DNA from: Chloroflexota bacterium
GTDB taxonomy: Bacteria > Chloroflexota > Limnocylindria > QHBO01
DNA: 9,880 bases
Direction: 5' to 3'
Assembly (NCBI GenBank): GCA_013697395.1
Contig: JACCWY010000488.1
Span: 1 to 9,880, forward strand
Notes under the pieces: model-generated
Seen by the model: only the letters and a program-made list of their open reading frames with translations
Databases searched by the model: none
Told to the model about the DNA's origin: nothing
Shown here: positions 5,857 to 9,880 of the stretch, in pieces
How positions within the stretch are numbered: the stretch's first letter is position 1
How the letters are laid out: each line of letters begins with the position of its first letter
Translations under genes and position numbers: made by a program

Positions 5857-7176
5857 TCACACCGACGTGATGCGGTACAGCTGCCAGGGCTCGGGCACGC
5901 CCTTGAGGCTGTGGCGTCCAGCATCTGCGAAGCCGATGCCCGAGCCGGCGACCAGGTCGCGTACGGTGCTCGAAACGAGGATCTCGCCGGGCTCTGCAAC
6001 GCCGCCGATGCGCGCGCCGATGTGCACGGCGACGCCCCGTAGCCCGGCACCCACACGCTCGCACTCCCCGGCGTGCAGGCCGATTCTGAGCTGGAGATCG
6101 AGCGATCCGACGGCTTTGCGAATCGCATGCGCAGCTCGGATGGCTCGGGCAGGGCCGTCGAACGCGGCGAAGAAGCCATCTCCGGCGGTATCGACCTCGC
6201 GGCCACGAAAGCGCGCCAGCTCCCGCCGCACCGCGGCGTGGTGAGCATCGACCAGCGTGCGCCAAGCGCGGTCGCCGAGCGCTGCCGCTCGCTCCGTTGA
6301 GCCGACGACGTCGCTGAAGAACACGGTGGCCAGCACGCGATCGAGCTCGCCGTCGGTGTCGCGCACGCTCTCGATGAACTCCTCCATGGCGAGCAGCGGC
6401 GTCCGCCAGTCCCCGGCGATAAGCATGTGGTCGTTCCCGGGAAGCTCGAGGATCGTCGCGTTCGGGAGCATGCCGGCGGTCTCCCGGCGGGCGCGCGATC
6501 CTGATCGCCACGCCACCATGGCCGGCACATGAACGCTCGGCAGAATGTCCGCGACGTTGGTGCGAAGCACGAGCTCCCATTGGGCGACAGCCTCGTCGGC
6601 AGTGCCCATCAGGCGCTCCTCGTCGCGCACCCACTCGATGAACGCCTTGTCGTCGAGTCGGCTCGGTCCGGCAACCGCCACCGTGTCGCGGGCAGACTCG
6701 AGCGTTCCCCATCCGCGCCGAAACGCGTCGCGCTCGGCGTCGAAGGCCGACGGATCGACGAGGCCGAGCATCGACGGCGTCGGGGCCCAGAGCACGAGGC
6801 CGGCGGTCCGCTCGGGATGGGCGGCCGCAAAGAACGAGCACAGTGCACCGCCGTGGGCGAGGCCGATCGCGACCACACGCTCGGACCCGACCGCGTCGAG
6901 GACGGCCCGGACATCGTCGATCCGATCCTCGAGGGTTGGGAGGACGGCCGGGTCGAAGTGATCGGAGAGCCCAGTCCCGCGGCGGTCGAGACGAATCACC
7001 CGCCCCAGCGAGCCGAGGCGCCGGAAAATGCCGGCCAGCACCGGCTCCTCCCACTCGTGCTCGAGGTTGGAGACCCACGCCCGCATGACGAGGAGATCCA
7101 CTGGCCCGTCTCCGTGGACCTGGTAGGCGACGTGGGTTCCGTCGGTGGTGCGGGCGTATCGAGTCTCGGGCGCCAT
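5857..7176 (-). CDS. Alpha/beta-hydrolase-like domain fused to a class III adenylate/guanylate cyclase
   Basis: The 439-residue cytoplasmic protein has an alpha/beta-hydrolase-like half (about 1-270) and a class III nucleotide cyclase half (about 280-437), the layout known from mycobacterial Rv1900c (LipJ). The start ATG 7176 gives the common family N-terminus (PETRYARxxDGxHVAYQVxGDGPVDL); an ATG ten codons upstream is possible, and neither has a good ribosome-binding site. The cyclase domain keeps the metal aspartates D289 (FFSDVVGST) and D333 (TAGDGF) and R389 (VHIGARI). The usual purine-recognition Lys position is D329 and the catalytic Asn position is H385. In the hydrolase half the nucleophile-elbow serine is A107 (GLAHGG), and the usual acid loop HRxGDR reads WRSGSR (223-228), while H250 remains. 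The hydrolase half may be a ligand sensor controlling the cyclase. Fusion is firm; cAMP or cGMP production is inferred. Confidence 0.9.
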   Translation of the reverse strand: MAPETRYARTTDGTHVAYQVHGDGPVDLLVMRAWVSNLEHEWEEPVLAGIFRRLGSLGRVIRLDRRGTGLSDHFDPAVLPTLEDRIDDVRAVLDAVGSERVVAIGLAHGGALCSFFAAAHPERTAGLVLWAPTPSMLGLVDPSAFDAERDAFRRGWGTLESARDTVAVAGPSRLDDKAFIEWVRDEERLMGTADEAVAQWELVLRTNVADILPSVHVPAMVAWRSGSRARRETAGMLPNATILELPGNDHMLIAGDWRTPLLAMEEFIESVRDTDGELDRVLATVFFSDVVGSTERAAALGDRAWRTLVDAHHAAVRRELARFRGREVDTAGDGFFAAFDGPARAIRAAHAIRKAVGSLDLQLRIGLHAGECERVGAGLRGVAVHIGARIGGVAEPGEILVSSTVRDLVAGSGIGFADAGRHSLKGVPEPWQLYRITSV

Positions 7177-7254
7177 GGGCGCCAGTGTGCCGCGCGGCGG
7201 TCGCATCGGTCTAGAATCTGGCGTCCCGCCTCGCGACCCCCTGACGGAGAATTG
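7177..7254. promoter_or_regulatory. Divergent promoter region between cyclase and acyl-CoA dehydrogenase
   Basis: The 78 bases separating two divergent starts must hold both promoters, unless transcripts start inside the neighbouring genes. On plus, TAGAAT at 7212-7217 fits a -10 hexamer and would give a leader of about 35 bases, but no recognisable -35 precedes it. The ribosome-binding site GGAGAA lies at 7246-7251. On minus I see no convincing -10. The relatively A/T-rich core TCTAGAATCT (7210-7219) stands out from the flanks. Confidence 0.3.
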
Positions 7255-8451
7255 ATGATCGACTTTTCGCTGACCGATGCGCAGCGCGAGGTGCAGCGCA
7301 CCGCGCGCGCATTCGCCGAGCGCGAGATCCTGCCGCGTATCCAGCAGATGGACGCGAACGCCGAGTACGACCGGGGCTTGTACGAGAAGATGGGCGCCGA
7401 AGGGCTGCTCGGCCTGCCGATCCCGGAGCAGTACGGCGGCGCGGGCATGGACTACATCGCGTTCGCCCTCCTGTGCGAGGAGATGGAGCGGGCGGACACC
7501 GCCTTCCGCGTGATCCTGTCGGTGCATACCGGGCTCAACTCGTTGACGCTGCTCCAGTGGGGGAGCGAGGAGCAGAAGCAGCGGTACCTCGTCCCGCAGG
7601 CGCGCGGCGAGAAGCTCGCCACCTTCGGGCTGACCGAGCCGGGAGTGGGATCCGACGCCGCGAAGCTGGCCACCACCGCCCGCCGGGACGGCGACCGGTA
7701 CATCCTCAACGGGTCGAAGATCTGGATCAGCCTGGGCGACACCGCGGATCACGTGCTCGTCTTCGCCAGCGTCGATCGGTCCAAGGGGCACCGGGGGATC
7801 ACCGCCTTCATCGTGGAGCGCTCGTTTCCCGGATTCTCGTCGGAGTCGCTCCACGGCAAGCTGGGCGTGCGTGCCGGGAACACGGGGATCCTCACATTCG
7901 GCGACTGCGAGGTTCCGGCGGCCAACCGCGTCGGGGAGGAGGGCGAGGGCTTCACGATCGCGATGAGCGCCATCGACCAGGGTCGGTACACCGTGGCGGC
8001 CGGATCGGTGGGCCTGGCGCAGGCGTGCCTGGACGCATCGGTCAAGTACGCGCACGAGCGCCAGGCGTTCGGCTCGGAGATCGGGCAGCACCAGCTCGTC
8101 AAGCAGATGATCGCCAAGATGTACGCCGGGATCGAGGCCGGTCGCCTGCTGGTCTTCAAGGCGGGGGCCAAGAAGAATCGCGGCGAGCGGAACACGCGTG
8201 AGACCGGCCTCGCCAAGTGGTTCTGCACCGACCATGCGGTTGCGTCCGCCCTGGACGCGATCCAGATCCACGGCGCGTACGGCTATTCGAACGAGTACCC
8301 CGTGGAGCGCTACCTGCGCAACAGCAAGGGCTCCGTCATCTACGAGGGCACGAGCCAGATCCACACCCTGATGCAGGCGGACTACCTGCTCGGCTACCGC
8401 AGGGACAAGCCGCTCCGCATGCCCCAGCTGCCGTTCGAAGGGGAGATGTAG
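7255..8451 (+). CDS. Acyl-CoA dehydrogenase
   Basis: The 398-residue FAD enzyme introduces a trans-2,3 double bond into an acyl-CoA, passing electrons to ETF. The order is N-terminal helical domain (about 1-115), beta domain with FGLTEPGVGSD (124-134) and WIS, and a C-terminal helical domain with AHERQAFG (266-273), GAYGYSNEYPVERYLRN and IYEGTSQIH. E364 in YEGT aligns with the catalytic base of MCAD/SCAD-type enzymes. Length is typical. The start is ATG 7255 with GGAGAA upstream (GGAG core five bases away); the open frame runs back to 6529 only because it shadows the cyclase gene. Chain length or substrate (short-chain, branched or glutaryl-like) cannot be decided from sequence alone. No other beta-oxidation gene is in the window. 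The gene ends in TAG. Confidence 0.95.
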   Translation: MIDFSLTDAQREVQRTARAFAEREILPRIQQMDANAEYDRGLYEKMGAEGLLGLPIPEQYGGAGMDYIAFALLCEEMERADTAFRVILSVHTGLNSLTLLQWGSEEQKQRYLVPQARGEKLATFGLTEPGVGSDAAKLATTARRDGDRYILNGSKIWISLGDTADHVLVFASVDRSKGHRGITAFIVERSFPGFSSESLHGKLGVRAGNTGILTFGDCEVPAANRVGEEGEGFTIAMSAIDQGRYTVAAGSVGLAQACLDASVKYAHERQAFGSEIGQHQLVKQMIAKMYAGIEAGRLLVFKAGAKKNRGERNTRETGLAKWFCTDHAVASALDAIQIHGAYGYSNEYPVERYLRNSKGSVIYEGTSQIHTLMQADYLLGYRRDKPLRMPQLPFEGEM

Positions 8452-8499
8452 CCGGCCGCAGGGTGCCGAACTGCTCTCACTGCCCGCGTACCACGGGCC

Positions 8500-8505
8500 T
8501 ACACT
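8500..8505 (+). promoter_or_regulatory. Probable -10 box for a leaderless transcript of the membrane-protein gene
   Basis: TACACT fits TANNNT and ends seven bases before the GTG start at 8513, the spacing that puts the transcription start at or next to the start codon in leaderless genes of high-GC bacteria. No Shine-Dalgarno sequence lies before the GTG, and no good -35 is seen. This box and the absent ribosome-binding site support each other. Confidence 0.45.
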
Positions 8506-8512
8506 CGACCTC

Positions 8513-9061
8513 GTGAGCCGAATCATCGAGCGCATCGCGGGGTTGGTTCTGCTCGTCATCGGCGTGCTGGTATTGGCCAGCGAGCCTCTTCTGGATTTCG
8601 TGCGAGGGCTCGGGGTCAGCGACGACGTTCTGCGATGGTGGCCGATCCTGTGCGTGGGCCTGTCGCTCTTCTTTCTGGTCCCCAGCCTGATGGGCGGGGC
8701 CAACCGTCGGCTGCGAGCCGGAATGGTGATTCCGGGAGCGCTCCTGGCCGGCGTCGGCAGCGCCCTCCTGTACACCAGCCTCGCGGACCGATGGAGCGCG
8801 TGGGCCTACCTGTGGACCGTCATCCCGTTCAGCTTCGGGCTCGGGATGTACGCGGCGGGGTGGATCGCCGATGCGCCCGCGTTCAAGTGGATCGGCTCAG
8901 GGATCGCGGTCGGTGGCGTCGTCGCCTACCTCGTCTTCGCGATCGCGTTCGGAGGCGAGGCGTTCCGGGTGATTGCCGCGATCGGGATCCTGGGGTTGGG
9001 CCTGGCGCTCTCGATCGGCGGCCTGGCGGATCGGCTCAGCAGGAAGTCGCCGATCGCGTAG
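8513..9061 (+). CDS. Small multi-pass membrane protein of unknown function
   Basis: The 182-residue protein has about six hydrophobic segments (near 7-22, 43-61, 68-90, 95-118, 124-147, 150-172) joined by short loops, with basic residues (NRRLRAG at about 64-70) and a basic C-terminal tail. It has no cysteine-based or charged catalytic motif, and I do not recognise a family; it resembles the many small LiaF-like or DUF-type membrane proteins only in general layout. The GTG start at 8513 leaves 61 bases after the acyl-CoA dehydrogenase and has no Shine-Dalgarno, while a TANNNT box sits seven bases upstream, which suggests its own leaderless mRNA. The last 26 bases overlap the 3' end of the S9 hydrolase gene on the other strand. 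That it is a real membrane protein is likely; function is unknown. Confidence 0.82.
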   Translation: MSRIIERIAGLVLLVIGVLVLASEPLLDFVRGLGVSDDVLRWWPILCVGLSLFFLVPSLMGGANRRLRAGMVIPGALLAGVGSALLYTSLADRWSAWAYLWTVIPFSFGLGMYAAGWIADAPAFKWIGSGIAVGGVVAYLVFAIAFGGEAFRVIAAIGILGLGLALSIGGLADRLSRKSPIA

Positions 9062-9755
9062 CCCAGCCCCGGCGCAGGTAGCGGTCGAACCAGGCGAGGG
9101 TCCGCTCCATGCGGTCGATCCGTCGATCCGGGCGCCCGGAGCTCTTCATCTCGTGGTGCTCGTCCGGGTAGAGGATGAGCTCGACCTCGCGGCCGAGGAC
9201 CTTGAGCGCCGTGAAGAGCTGCTCGTTGTCGGATGCGGGACAGACCCGGTCCTCCTCTGCCTGCAGCATCAGCAGCGGCGTGTGGATTCGCGACGCGTTC
9301 CGCAGCGGCGAGGAGTGCCAGAGGGCCTGCATGCCCTCGTCGGAGAGCGGGTCACCGAGGCCTGCGCGACGGTTGTAGTGCACCCCGAAATACGAGTTGG
9401 CCCAGGCGCTGGCCTGGTTGGCGACGCCGTTCTCGGCGACGGCCGCAGCGAACCGGTCCGTCACCCCGATCAGCCACTGGGTCAGGAAGCCGCCGTATGA
9501 GAGCCCCATCACGCCGAGCCGCTGCGGGTCGGCCAGACCGCGCGCCACGAGCCCATCGACGGCCGCCATGGCGTCCTCGGCATCGGCCTTGCCCCACGAG
9601 GCCGATAGCCCACGCACCCATGGGCCGCCGAAGGTCGCCGAGCCGCGGATATTCGGCATCAGGACGCGGTAGCCGGCGGCGCACAACGCGATGGCGTCGA
9701 GCGTACCGCCAGGGCTCCACGCCCCGGTCGGTCCGCCGTGGACGTGCAGGATCAC
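9036..9755 (-). CDS. Prolyl oligopeptidase family (S9) hydrolase, catalytic domain with disrupted 5' end
   Basis: The 239 residues from GTG 9755 form an S9-type alpha/beta-hydrolase catalytic domain: the oxyanion strand VHGGP (5-9), nucleophile S86 in GLSYGG, acid D169 in AEEDRVCP, and histidine H201 in YPDEHHEM. Relatives cleave peptides or acyl-peptides and usually carry an N-terminal beta-propeller. Here the frame is closed by TGA at 9806-9804, and the 16 codons between that stop and the GTG (HAWLASPTGAGRRRLP) still read like the S9 strand that precedes VHGGP. The GTG therefore starts inside the conserved domain and is unlikely to be the ancestral start. The gene is probably 5'-frameshifted or truncated, or carries a sequencing error. 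Its stop overlaps the convergent membrane-protein gene by 26 bases. Family is firm; integrity is doubtful. Confidence 0.8.
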   Translation of the reverse strand: MILHVHGGPTGAWSPGGTLDAIALCAAGYRVLMPNIRGSATFGGPWVRGLSASWGKADAEDAMAAVDGLVARGLADPQRLGVMGLSYGGFLTQWLIGVTDRFAAAVAENGVANQASAWANSYFGVHYNRRAGLGDPLSDEGMQALWHSSPLRNASRIHTPLLMLQAEEDRVCPASDNEQLFTALKVLGREVELILYPDEHHEMKSSGRPDRRIDRMERTLAWFDRYLRRGWATRSATSC

Positions 9756-9806
9756 GGGCAGTCGCCGGCGGCCGGCGCCGGTCGGCGACGCCAGCCAGGC
9801 ATGTCA
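9756..9806 (-). other. Remnant S9 coding sequence and closing stop upstream of the S9 frame
   Basis: On minus, TGA (9806-9804) is followed in frame by 16 codons encoding HAWLASPTGAGRRRLP, which fits the xxAWLxxP-(R)xPV pattern before the HGGP strand of S9 enzymes. A competing frame begins at ATG 9802 behind a perfect AGGAGG and encodes only 16 residues before its TGA overlaps the GTG at 9755 as GTGA. A one-base change near 9795-9803 would join that ATG to the S9 frame. This explains the missing start better than a true short gene. Confidence 0.45.
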
Positions 9807-9816
9807 ACTTCCTCCT
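9800..9816 (-). promoter_or_regulatory. Perfect Shine-Dalgarno and ATG upstream of the S9 gene
   Basis: AGGAGG (9816-9811) is followed by eight bases and ATG (9802-9800). The ATG is one base out of frame with the S9 hydrolase. The 64 bases beyond it to the window edge show no recognisable domain in any minus-strand frame. Confidence 0.45.
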
Positions 9817-9880
9817 GTTCCGGGTGCTGCCGGGGGACCCCGCCAAGGCTGGAACCAAGGATCCACGCCTGAATCCAGCA

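Noticed and set aside
4635..5870. Long plus-strand open frame (411 codons) opposite the LLM gene
   Set aside because: Low-complexity antisense product with no recognisable domain. It runs across the LLM gene, including the amber site, and has no ribosome-binding site.
6529..7254. N-terminal extension of the acyl-CoA dehydrogenase frame
   Set aside because: It is a shadow of the cyclase gene. The normal dehydrogenase N-terminus and a ribosome-binding site sit at ATG 7255.
8482..8498. Hairpin GCCCG / CGGGC as terminator of the acyl-CoA dehydrogenase
   Set aside because: The stem is only five base pairs with a seven-base loop and no T run, which is expected by chance at this GC content.
7177..8775. 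N-terminal extension of the cyclase fusion frame to 8775
   Set aside because: The extension is antisense to the acyl-CoA dehydrogenase, and family members begin at the PETRYAR segment (ATG 7176).

Overview
The window is high-GC DNA (about two thirds G+C by eye, with strong G/C at third codon positions) from a free-living bacterium. It carries an F420/LLM-type flavin oxidoreductase, an alpha/beta-hydrolase fused to a class III nucleotide cyclase, an acyl-CoA dehydrogenase, a DtxR/IdeR-like iron box and a probable leaderless start. Together these suggest an actinobacterium or a member of the Chloroflexota, possibly uncultured; this assignment is inference. No tRNA, rRNA, CRISPR array, insertion sequence or phage gene was seen. 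UGA ends most genes and UAG ends two, so the genetic code looks standard.

Layout: 1-582 (+) is the 3' part of a dienelactone hydrolase with an intact Cys-Asp-His triad. It converges, six bases apart, on a minus-strand FTR1-type iron permease (589-1476). The permease promoter (-35 TTGACG, 17-bp spacer, -10 TAACCT) sits inside a perfect 11-bp inverted repeat whose centre resembles half of a DtxR/IdeR box, so iron-responsive repression is likely.

A minus-strand operon occupies 5747-1605: an LLM-class flavin oxidoreductase interrupted by one in-frame amber codon, a GlcF/HdrB-like Fe-S protein, a GlcD-like FAD-linked oxidase, and an unrecognised 86-residue protein. The last three genes are joined by two ATGA stop/start overlaps, so they are probably translated as a coupled unit. 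The Fe-S protein and flavoprotein look like a two-subunit dehydrogenase of an unknown 2-hydroxyacid-like substrate, but several expected cluster ligands of the Fe-S protein are replaced.

Upstream, also on minus, lies a hydrolase-cyclase fusion (5857-7176) whose hydrolase half lacks the nucleophile serine and probably the acid, so it may act as a sensor domain. A 78-bp divergent region separates it from a plus-strand acyl-CoA dehydrogenase (7255-8451). A six-helix membrane protein follows (8513-9061), probably starting leaderless at GTG. Its 3' end overlaps tail-to-tail by 26 bp the catalytic domain of an S9 (prolyl-oligopeptidase-family) hydrolase on minus. The 5' part of that gene is disrupted by a stop or frameshift near 9804.

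The points most worth checking are the iron-box promoter, the amber-split LLM gene, the catalytically depleted hydrolase-cyclase, the unusual Fe-S ligand set, the cryptic coupled 86-residue gene and the broken S9 start. None alone proves a new system. The LLM / Fe-S / FAD / small-protein cassette is the best candidate for an undescribed pathway.
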